From: Symbiodinium natans | Taxonomy: Eukaryota > Sar > Dinophyceae > Suessiales > Symbiodiniaceae | Assembly: GCA_905221605.1 (NCBI GenBank) | Contig: CAJNDS010002674.1 | Span: forward strand, 126,001-190,000 | DNA length: 64,000 nucleotides | Direction of reading: 5' to 3' | In this document: positions 54,817-64,000 of the stretch, piece by piece | Layout: each line of letters starts with the position of its first letter | Numbering within the stretch: position 1 is the first letter of the stretch | The notes under the pieces: model-generated | Database searches by the model: none | What the model was told of the DNA's origin: nothing | Seen by the model: only the letters and a program-made list of their open reading frames with translations | Translations under genes and position numbers: made by a program

Positions 54817-57455
54817 GTGGAGGAGGACTTGAAACACTTCGGCTTGATGGATTCCAACTGTAGCTCCGCTGCATGCTTCCGCGGACACGGCGTTTGTTTT
54901 GATCAACATCTGGCGTGAAAAGGCTTAAAGCAGCTGTGGAAGAAACTTGATGCGGACTGGTCCTCAATCGGCCTTCGAGTGAGTGTGCCAACTTCATTCC
55001 ATCCTTTTGCCCAGAACGGCAACAATGTCGTCAGCCTTGCAGAGATTGACAACCTCGTTGTTGACATGGTCAAGGCTTGGATGGTTTCGGGCGTGTGCAG
55101 GGTTCGACGACCTTTGGCCCCGGCATGCATGAGGCAAGCATCTGGCCGGAGTGGGTCAACAACAAGGATGCCATTCGCAGGGCTTACGAGAAAACGATTA
55201 AGCGGCTTGTTTGCACAGAACAGCTGGGTTGTGCACACTGCACACGGCAGAGTCTGAGCCCGAGGTTGGATGGTGATGGGGATGACTGGGTGGAGAAGGA
55301 CTTTAGTCCACGGTGCTTCGGCGTGTCATGACGTGTCACGCAACATGCATCGATATTATTGCACATGAGTGAGCAAACCATGCCTGTGACACTCGAGCAT
55401 CGCAGGAGGAGTTCCATTCATTGCTCCTGAATCTGTTCTGGTCGCTGTGCTTTACTGCTCAAGCATGACAACTTAGGTCTTGTTGTAATTGGTTCCAAGA
55501 TCCCTTTTTGCCGTCAGGTTTGGCCATGTCCATCGCATCTTTGAGGAGATCGACACGACCCTTGCTTGTGTTTTAAGATTGCAGGCTTTGTTGCCCAACC
55601 CATGTTGCTCATCTCAGAGATGCCAGCCAGCATGGCATGAGCACAACGTGAGTGTCTTGCCAAGGAGCCATGATGGCAGGATAAACTTGGATGAGTTCAC
55701 TGCAGGAATGGCGCAGCAGGAACCTTATGGAGCCTGACTGGGTCTGATTGGTCTGCCTCATGGAGTGCTGCAAGACACAGCTTACTTGTTTTAGTTGCCG
55801 TGTCTGCTCCGCCGCTTGCGCTACCCTATGTTGTTGCTTAGGCTCGATATTCACCTTTCTCCAGAAGAGGCGAGAAAGGAGTACAGGACTGTGTCTCAGC
55901 TCTAGCCTAGTAGCAGGTTCCACGTGTTTTCACAGTTTCAGCCATGCACTGGACAACTGCAAGTACTATCGACATTGACCATGGTGGGATGATCCTCTTC
56001 ACAGAGTTCTGCGCGTACATCAGAAGGCTGCACAACATGTTCTCGCAAGACGTCGCTCATGGTAGAATGCGGCATGTCTGGAGCCCCGGAGGCGGATACA
56101 TCCAGACCACAACCCCGCTTTTGACGCAGACATTGTCCGCCATGCAAAAGATGCAAAATAGCAGATATTTTCAGTTTTCGCTGCACTCATGGGCCGCGCG
56201 AGTGTGGCATCTTGCATTCTTCATGTGACAGGTATCCAAAGACAGATCCAATGATACTTTGCGGAAGAAGCACGGGGATAGGGCAAGGGACCCAGCAGAT
56301 CAAAACTAGACGGAGTGCGAGCTTGAGCATAGTCCATGCCATAAATTGCATAGATCGTCAGTGCTTGCTTCGTCACCAATGTAGGGAGACCGCCGTGAAC
56401 ACATCAGGCGACCCACGGCCACTTCGTAAATAAGAAGACGCTCGCAGACTTCGACAAGCTTGAGAAGGAGTTGAAGGCTCATGCAGTGCTGTCACCGTGT
56501 TGTTGCAGGCCAGCGACATTGCGTTGCACATTTCCCACAGGAAGTATTAAAGGCCAACGACCAGACACAATTGAAAAAGAATCTGAGCTGCACTGGACCT
56601 TCGCCGTGTGAGCCGTGTGGCTATTGAATGGATCTCTGCTCAGGATGTGGAAGCGCTTGGACTTCAATGGCAACAATATCGTCTCCCTTGCAGAGGTGAG
56701 CAGCTCAAGTGGTCGACGAAACGTGTCCCTGACACATGGATGAGGTTGGCAAGATGGTCAATGAGCAGTATCCAGTGCTCAACCATCAGCCCGCGTTGAT
56801 GCGCGCTTTCAAGGCAACCCTACAAGGAGGATTGGGCATGCATATGGTCTGTGTCACGATGACGCCGCGAGAAATCCTGTCTTGCAGAAGGAAATGGGGA
56901 TGAGTGGGTGCAGAAGAGTGAGTTCAAGATGCTTCTCGGCCTCGCCCCCAGGGATGCAAAATTGCCGGACCGGACCCTCAAAAAAATCGCATTTTTTTTC
57001 AGGCAACCTTTTCTACTTCAACAAGCTCTACTGGCTTTTCGACCAGGCTGTCCTCGGCGGTCTCCTGAGTCCGGTGCCCGTACCCAGTGCCGTACCTTCC
57101 GCCTGTGACAGGTAGACGAAGACCACGATAGGAGAATGACTTTGAAGGAAAAGGGTTTGTTTATCGGTGGATTTCTTTGCGCAACATTGACACAGTGCAC
57201 TGGAATTGAATTTCTGGGTGTTCAGGAGTTCCAGTGGTGCATGTCCGTGTGTGGCATCAAAATGTCACAGGCCAAGTCTGAGGCCGCGCCCATGCTCCAT
57301 GGTCTGGCAGCAGTTGAAAATAGCTGAAAATAGCTGAAACAACTGCCGGGACATGTGTCAACATGTGGACTGTGGAGGCAGAGTTCAAGAAGATCGACTT
57401 GAATGGCGGTGGAATCGTTCTTTTTGATGAGTATCTTGGCCTCATTTGCTCTTGA
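54817..57455 (+). CDS. EF-hand protein with two repeated calcium-binding modules
   Basis: Each module follows one plan: a helix, an EF loop of the NGNNxVSLAE type, an Ala-rich helix, a GD(E/D)WV(E/Q)KxEF segment, an (F/Y)-rich helix ending in a second EF loop, and a third loop of the (H/N)GG(G/M)I type. Module 1: LDA|NGNNVVSLAEIDNLVVD, WPEWVNNKDAIRRAYEKT, GDGDDWVEKEEFHSLLLNLF, HVHRIFEEIDTSHDGRINLD, IDIDHGGMILFTEF. Module 2: RLDFNGNNIVSLAE, YPVLNHQPALMRAFK, GDEWVQKSEFKMLLGN, FNKLYWLFDQVDEDHDRRM, EFQWCMSVCGIKMSQAKSEA, EFKKIDLNGGGIVLFDEY, with a stop at 57453. About eleven introns are placed by phase, nearly all with GC or GA donors (for example 54955, 55299, 55557, 56827 and 57148 GA; 55075, 55205, 56939, 57047 and 57283 GC; 55441 and 56696 GT). 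Loop residues 1, 3, 5 and 12 are mostly acidic or Asn, so calcium binding is likely. The family, common in dinoflagellates, has no assigned function that I know. Confidence 0.8.
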
Positions 57456-59479
57456 GCCTCACCAGAATGATGCGGACTTTAGGGAGGATCGAAAGGGGTT
57501 GCGTGACTTGGGCTCTTGGGAGCTCTGTTTTGCATTCTTCGTTGAGCTCCGGTCCGCCGGCAGCTGCCCAGATCTTGCTCAGGTTTTGCCGATACTTCAC
57601 GGACAAACACTGCCCAGAAGCCATGAAGGACTCTTGCAAGAAGACCCAACACGAACATTTTCATCTGCACCAAGGCGAACATACGAAATTGTCTTCACAC
57701 GTTGGAGGCATACTGCAACAGGATCTTTGTGTTATCTGTTGCCCCTAGAAACAGAAATGCTGTGCGTTCAAAGAGCATCATCAGGAAACATGTTGCCTCC
57801 GCAGGGCTTAGGATCTAGACAAGGCCAAGGAGCGAAACACAGTTAATGTGACGCACAGTTCAAGTGAACCACGCGCAGTGTTCAAATGCAAGTGAACACC
57901 CAATGGCGATGCGCGAGAGCCGGACATGACCATGGCAACGGCAAGAGTCTGTGCGGAGGAGTTCGTGGACGATCTGTGATGCGATCTTGGGCATTCTTGA
58001 GCCTTTCCGACCCTTTGGGCTTGCGTCAAGGCTTGCGTCAAGGGTCGGGAAGCGTGCGTCTCAGCATTGACTCAGTCAGCGTGCTCTGTCGCCCGTACAA
58101 GTACTCGTAGTATGTTTTCCGGCAGGGGACTGCAGCAAAGCAGGATGCGTTATCCTAATGAGTCCTTTCAGCCTCGTTCATCCTGCGGTGCTGGTAAGTC
58201 TGCTGCTCAACATGTTTCACTTATACATCCCCTGAAGTCTTTGTCCAGCTTTGTGTGGAGCTTAACATGCGTGTCCGTCAAGCTGAGTGCTCAGCCAGCT
58301 CCACAATGCCAATGATTCGGCTCGGGGAAAAAGCAAACAAAGGAGGAGGTTTTGCGAGGCGAGGCTGGGCTTCTCGTTGGTGTAGCGGTATTAGTATGTA
58401 TTAGTGGTGCAGCGGAATCCAATGTGCTTACCGCCTCTGCAGCACCGGCTTAAGACAGCGAACAGTCTTGGCCCAGCCGCCGCAGAGTAAGCATGAACCA
58501 TGTGGATAGGCCGATAGGCCAGAGTGCAGTAGAGAAATGTGATCATGTTTGGAGCAGAATGAAAGTACAAGTCAGGAGAAGAGCTTCGGGCTGGACCTAG
58601 TTTGGCTGAACCTAAATTGTAATGGAATGAACCACATCCATTCGCAGAAGCCTGGCCATGCTCTCCTTGCCGAAAGCTTTCCGAGGCAGACACGATACTA
58701 TGGGGCAGAGTACCAAGCTTCAGTTCTTTGTTTTTTTTTGCCCACTGCTCCCACTCGCTCTCTCCCTCCTCTCATCTGCGGCCACGGGTGCCCTGGGCTT
58801 CGGCCGCATTGGCTTTGGGCTTTCGGGGCCGCAGCGGGCCAGGAAGGGCAGGGGTGATGTACAGCAAGTCGGCAAGTGGTCCAGTGGCCTGGCACAAGCT
58901 CAATTGAGTCAACCACGTTATAGTCTTGTGCGGAAGCAGGCCGGTCGAAAATCCAAATGTTTTGAAGTTTAGCTGTCGCCTGTCACTGTTGGCGCGGGAC
59001 CCGGGACATTCCCCACTCTCTCCACGACAGGCCACTAACAGGGCTCAGGAAGTAGCCAAGCACCAGAACGTAGCAACGTGCATGTTACCAACAACAACAA
59101 CAACCAAGAAGCGAGCAATCGCCAGGGCAGGTAAGCAACCCATGCAACCCAAGGCCCAGGTTTGGATGTATCGGCCGAATATGGATTGGGGATGTCTTAA
59201 ATGAAGACAAGGGCAGAATGTAGAGAGGACCCCCTCAGGAGCCGTGCGAAATCTGGTAAACATCCTCGAACAGTCCACGTAGACACCGTGATGTGCGTTG
59301 AGTAGCCGGTATTAGTGAGTTGGCACAGGAGAGGTGCCAACTGAAATCCGGCTCAATAATTTGCGCATTTGTTAGCTTTCAACTCAGTTCCGCTCTCGCC
59401 AAATGTACCATCGCTAGAAAGGCCCTGGCATGCAGAGCATTAGATCTCGTTTGAAACTGCTTTTGGTTACTTTGGTGTA
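57456..59479. other. No supported gene
   Basis: Frames up to 147 codons occur, but none shows a motif and several overlap. A CT-rich tract lies at about 58740-58775. The EF-hand gene may continue with further exons here, since the stop at 57453 falls at a place where related exons could be spliced. Confidence 0.4.
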
Positions 59480-62009
59480 GGGACTTCGTGTCGAGATTGC
59501 CGCAACATGAAAGCGTATTGCAGAATTCCTCAGGTGCAACCTTGGAAAAGGCAACTTCTGCAGAAGCTAGGGCACTGTCTTGCAGCCGCAAGCAACCTTC
59601 CAGCCGCAAGCAAGACTTGTCCAGCTTTCCTACTAAGCCCGAAGCCCCAAAGGCCCCTGAGGCCAAACAACCAAGAAGTGGATCAGTGGAGAAAGCAAAG
59701 GTTTCCTTACTTCGGGTCCTTGTGAGCCCTTGGAGTCATAAGTGGGTGGAAGCAGAGACGCAAAGATGCCAAGAGTTGGTGTCGCAGACAGGACTTGGAC
59801 TGTCTTTGTAAACTCCAAAGGCGCTTTCTCAAGCTAACGCTGATATGCTGTCACCAAAAAGCTCTCTGGACCAAAGCTGATTTTGGGAGGGCAGGTCGGC
59901 TTAGTGAAGCGATGCCTATATCAATCCCCTAACCGGTCTCAGCGCAAAACCGAAAAGCAGGTTGCATGATTGGGTTCGATGTGCCCATGTTCGTGTGCCC
60001 AGACAGATGCCAAAGCCTTACATCCCGAGAGACTATTGGTCGCTTTGGACAACCTGGGTCCCCTCTGTGTCTTTCACGTGGGGTTTTATGCTGGTGGGAA
60101 AAAGTCTGTAGACTGCGTGTGCGAATGCTAAATCTGGACTTCTGAAGCCATCCAGAATGCACGCCTGCGAACATTCAGCAATCAAGAGAATGTAAGGCGC
60201 AAGGTGTGCGGTGCTTTTGAGTTCCTTGTTTCTTGTGGTTGTGGACGGACTTGCTGAATGATTTATGGGAGTTTTGTGGTGCAGTTAAGGGCATGAAGAA
60301 CGTCGTGTACACTCGTTTATAGGACCTTGAGGAGCTTCGGAGTTGAGAAAGCTGTGGAGTTTCACGGTCAAGGCTGTTGCTCGCATCCAGCAACATGCCG
60401 GCAGTCTCGGTTTTTATGATTACGTCGGGGTTGGGAAGGAAGTTCAGGCTCTGGTCTCCAAAGTTTCGGTGCGCACAGCATCCAAAGATGAGCGTCACTT
60501 CGTTGTGTTCGTTGTGTGCTTTTAGAATTTTTGATGTTTTTGTTTGAAGCCGCAGTGATTGATGTTTTGGTATTGAATTGTGTGCAGTTGCCGGCAGCCG
60601 GGTGCAAGCTTTGCTGGTGACCCAGCGTAACATTCATCGGGTGCGCCCTGCATTTATGAAGCGAGTTGCTGTGCCTGCCTGGTCTGATCCTCAAGAACGC
60701 GCAGGCTCCTGGGCTACCCTGGACCATTTACCACCCGCACATTCAGGCCGGATTGTCCTTTTTTGTACCGGCTCCCCTAGCAGTGGACCATGCTTTGTTC
60801 CGAAAGGAGCCAGAGCATACGGAGAAACTTCAGGGCGAGACCAAGGGCCTTGCCAGGAGAGCGCATTCTAGTTTCTTGAGGAGAGTTAGAGTGATGGAGC
60901 GGTGATGGGGATGCTGTTACGAGATGCAGGTACATACCCAAGAATTACCGCCACCAGCAGTTCATAGAATCTGTGAGGTCCGGTGAGTGCCCCGCCCGTG
61001 GCTTTCTCAAATTTGCGTCTCGAAACTGTCTCGAAGCGGGGCCTGCTGCAGGTATTTGGGGCCAGATTGGCCGTACAATCTGCTGAGCTCCGTCTTTTGG
61101 AAGGCGCGTGCTTGTCTTGCGGAGACATTGAAGCATGAAAACCACGCAAGGACATAGGTACGGTGTGTTTTTCAGGAAATCGCGTCGAGCAATCCTTCAC
61201 TGCGAAGGAGCGACGCTACAATGCCTCCTACAACCCGGTTCCGCCGGACATGTCCGTACTTCCAGGCATTTGTCGGCAGTTGCACTTGTACGTGTCAATT
61301 TACAAACTTTTGATACATGTCAATGTACAAACTTGTCAAGGTATTTTGTTCTTCCCAAGACTGAATGTCTGGTGCGTGGAGTGGTGGGAGCAGGCGGGCT
61401 TGCAAATATGGTAGCGTTTGTCACTATAGCTTAAACAGTGCTGAGTGCAGCTGGAGCTTACACAGGACAAGCAACGTTTTCGTTGGTTCAGAGCGAACTA
61501 TGGCTTCATGCGAGCCAAGCAGCATGCGGAGGACTGGCTGGCAGATCTTTGCAGCCGCCAAGTGCCTGCCGTAAATTTTGTGCAGGACTTTCGACGGAGC
61601 CTGATCGAAGCAGGTCGCACCTGGCTCAGACATTTTGATATTGTTTGGGGGAAGCGGATCTTCAGATGCCGGCCTTGCAACGACCTGAGCACTGCTCGAC
61701 AATCGACCCATCCGATTCGTGAGGTATCGACAACTGTCGCACGGATCGAGAGATCCGCATTCAGCAACTGGCTCGCGCTGCGCTCGGCTCGACAGAGCCA
61801 TGTGCTAGGCATGGCTAGCCTGGATATCCATCATCGTATGTGCAGGCATCGAGGCAAAGAAGCTTCGGACGAAGAAGTTCTCAAACAAAGATGCTCGCCG
61901 CCTGGGCAATTCAGGCGGCTCTAACATATCAGACAACATCAAAGAACGGTTCACGAGTCAATTTGCAGCCAGGCAGCAAGCAGGGGCCTCCGCGCGCTGC
62001 GCGGCGTGA
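59480..62009 (+). CDS. Hypothetical gene, candidate exons
   Basis: Three convincing exons on the plus strand. About 59480-59700 is a disordered Ser/Lys/Pro-rich segment (LEKATSAEARALSCSRKQPS, later TKPEAPKAPEAKQPRSGSVE) ending before GTTTCC. 61455-61562 reads LTQDKQRFRWFRANYGFMRA then KQHAEDWLADLCSRQ, followed by GTGCCT. The last exon, 61846-62009, follows TGCAG and reads GIEAKKLRTKKFSNKDARRL, ending RQQAGASARCAA with a stop at 62007. A possible exon at about 61163-61260 has two open frames. No domain is recognised; the basic helical character suggests a structural or nucleic-acid-associated protein. That all exons belong to one gene is assumed. Confidence 0.45.
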
Positions 62010-62095
62010 CTACCAGAAGAGAGGCAGATTGCCCATCACTCTCCGCTCGTATCCTTGCGTATCCTCCCTGTCCCCCTTGTGGTGGCATAGTGTCG

Positions 62096-62116
62096 TGTGT
62101 GTGTGTGTGTGTGTGT
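62096..62116. repeat. GT microsatellite
   Basis: An uninterrupted run of about ten GT units in the 3' region of the preceding hypothetical gene. Confidence 0.9.
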
Positions 62117-62917
62117 CGTTGCCTCCGCCAGGCCTGCTGCCCTGAGCTCCTTCCCAAGAGCTCGGCTGTCCAAAAAGGGCACAAAGCTGTGGGGTCTAGG
62201 GTTTCAGGGGACAAGATTGTAAATTTGTCCATGTAGGCGACCGAACTTCCTGCACTGATTGCCTTTGCCAAGTTTGTTTTGGCCAGCCTCCTTTTGCTTC
62301 TGCTACTGTACTGAATGAGTGTGCGCGTAGTAGTTACAAGGATGTCTTGCATGCAGCTTCAGTCTACCAGTTGGTAGTTCCTCCATTTGAGCTTTCACAT
62401 GCACATGGGAATGCCTGTTTTGTTGGGCAGGATATAGTCCAGTCGGGGGCTTGTGGGGACTCATGCTAGTTAGTGTGGCTCTTCAACCAATAAGCCCACA
62501 CATCTCAGCTCGAAAGGCTGTCTACTTCTGGAAACTTTGGAATTTACCGGAGACATCCTGTTGGGCTCCCGTCAAAAAATGCCATGAATTAACTGCGCCA
62601 CAATGCCGCCGCAGATGTTTTCTGTTCAGCCGCCAGGAAATTTGTCTAGTATTTCAGAGCATGTATCTGGCGGACCTGCACACCACTTGGCACATTTGCT
62701 CACAGCAAGCACGATTGACAACAAGCAGTGGCATGCTGCAGACTGGCATGCGTGATGAAACGTGAGTCTTCCGTGAGAGGCACCGCTCCTACGCAAGTAG
62801 ATTCTTATGGCAAAACTCTGTTCTGCCAGGGCCAGACCAGTCATCCTGTGATGGTCAGATGCCAAGAAATGAGAGGACAATTCTTGGACTGTGTTCATTC
62901 TCTGTTCATCCTGCGAG

Positions 62918-63645
62918 GCAAAGTCCATCAAGTTGCGGGACATCACCACGGAGCTGAACGACTGCGTGGCTGCCTCGTAAAACGGCACTTCAATAGACTC
63001 TGGAGCATGGTGGAGCACTGAGGTCTACACCAGCGGGAAGTATCCATTGCTGGTTGACACAACGGGCCAAGCATGTCAATTCCTGAAGTACCGTGGGCAG
63101 CTGTCTCAAGGGTGACGCTCAGCATTCTCAGCGTGCTCGGTTGCAGACTCATGGGCTCGGACTGAGTCGCTATCTCTCGATCCTCAAGAAGGGCGACTTC
63201 GAGAAAGATAACCTTCGGAAAGCGCTGGTGCAGGCTGCCATTGGGCGACTTTGGAAAGATGAGCATGTTGAGACATCTTGTCAAGGCGTATTTTGTTGTT
63301 TTTGGACGCCTTTGTCTTGGAGGTGGACACGTGAGTGAGCGACCTGAAACAATGAGAAACAGCTCCTGGTCACTCACCAGTGAGGAGCATCTTGAACATA
63401 CAACAACAAACGCCGCACAACAAAAAACGCCGCCGCAACTGCAGCCCAAAGAAAGCTCTGGCAACCGCTGCAATAAACCACCCCGCTACGCGACAAAAAC
63501 ACCCTCACCAGAGCATCGCTTGTGATATACGTGTCCATGACAAGTGAGCTCCGTGAGATGTGCAGGCTCTTCACAATGGGGCCTGGCTGGTCCTCGACTT
63601 CGATAAACTTGATTGCGATCTCCAGTCCTACTTCGACAAGGAGTG
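62918..63645 (+). CDS. Dynein-heavy-chain-like AAA segment (partial gene)
   Basis: Exon pieces on the plus strand. 62918-62976 reads AKSIKLRDITTELNDCVAAS. About 63016-63100 reads EVYTSGKYPLLVDTTGQACQ then FLKYRGQ. About 63157-63233 reads SRYLSILKKGDFEKDNLRKA then LVQ. 63566-63645 reads ALHNGAWLVLDFDKLDCDLQ then SYFDKECG. The junction 63234-63565 is GC-AG and phase 0. The order (R/K)-(W/Y)-P-L-(M/L)-(I/V)-D-x-x-G-Q-A, then (Y)LxxLxx with LxxALxxG and a hydrophobic strand, is the one seen after the stalk of dynein heavy chains (AAA5 entry). Dyneins are microtubule motors of flagella or cytoplasm. A later exon may be 63858-63910 (ENYTPLLRPTDEFAAK). The identity is inferred from pattern only, as no Walker motif is visible in the window. 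The gene runs off the right edge. Confidence 0.45.
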
Positions 63646-64000
63646 CGGGTCACCGCGGGTCTTGCGGCTGATGCACCAAAAACCCACAATCCCTGCTTGA
63701 TTCGTCGGCCTGCTGGCAGTTCAACGATGGATCTCCCGCAATAGGACTCTTTTCCAGAAACGGTTCTATCTCCACATGAGCTCTTCCTGGAGGCATTGTT
63801 GCGCTTTGCAGTTCATAGCACCAGCAAAACCACTCAAAAGTTGGAAGTCTTTCGTACTCCGCAGGAAAACTACACTCCGCTTTTACGTCCCACAGATGAG
63901 TTTGCGGCGAAGGTGCCCTGAGAGGTCTACAGACTCTCTCAGCCTTTGCCCAGAGTGCCAAAGCAGTGCAACAGGTCACCTACGAACATCAGGCTGCCCT

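Noticed and set aside
55075-55100. A 26-nt intron in the EF-hand gene
   Set aside because: Too short to splice. Using the next acceptor (55133) gives a 59-nt GC-AG intron in the same phase and the conserved sequence ASIWPEWVNNKDA.
1-64000. tRNA or rRNA genes
   Set aside because: I saw no cloverleaf with a GGTTCGAATCC-type arm in a plausible context and no conserved rRNA segments. A covariance-model scan would be needed to be sure.

Overview
The window looks like nuclear DNA of a dinoflagellate. Supporting signs are: genes cut into many small exons with short introns; 5' splice sites that are GC or GA at least as often as GT, each fixed here by reading phase and by conserved protein motifs on both sides; many blocks of plant-type telomere repeat (TTTAGGG); a near-copy of the dinoflagellate spliced-leader sequence at 14838-14854; and ion-channel, EF-hand, MORN and dynein-like genes lying head to tail on one strand. 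I cannot name the genus. Most open frames in the window are noise. The real genes had to be read exon by exon, so many exon borders are approximate.

Layout. 1-15.8 kb, plus strand: the 3' end of a polycystin/TRP-type channel gene (1.2-2.8 kb), a long stretch with few convincing exons, an aldo-keto reductase gene with one resolved GT-AG intron (12.2-13.5 kb), and the spliced-leader relic. 15.8-33.0 kb: a block unlike its surroundings. It is bounded by two same-orientation arrays of a palindrome-centred repeat of about 95 bp, carries telomere-like repeats just inside both arrays, and holds three gene regions all on the minus strand, opposite to everything on either side. It also holds a 1.9 kb higher-order tandem repeat built around a 19-bp palindrome. 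I read it as a candidate giant mobile element of about 17.2 kb. Its gene A has zinc-binding-like clusters, a basic nuclear signal and acidic motifs that could be a transposase core; genes B and C match no family I know.

33-64 kb, plus strand again: a MORN exon, two tandem paralogous single-domain voltage-gated cation channels with EF-hand tails (35.3-40.7 kb), a MORN-repeat gene (41.2-43.3 kb), a METTL13/EEF1AKMT4-like methyltransferase (44.5-45.9 kb), a weakly supported hypothetical gene (46.4-48.4 kb), coiled-coil exons leading into a gene with two EF-hand modules (48.8-57.5 kb), another hypothetical gene (59.5-62.0 kb), and a dynein-AAA-like gene running off the right end.

Taken together, the flanking genes suggest calcium signalling and cytoskeleton or flagellar functions (cation channels, EF-hand proteins, MORN scaffolds, dynein-like ATPase). 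The central block looks like an independent genetic unit inserted into a one-directional gene cluster. The most informative details are a gene-conversion tract between the two channel paralogs, an 87-nt in-frame intron present in only one of them, and the GC/GA splice sites throughout.
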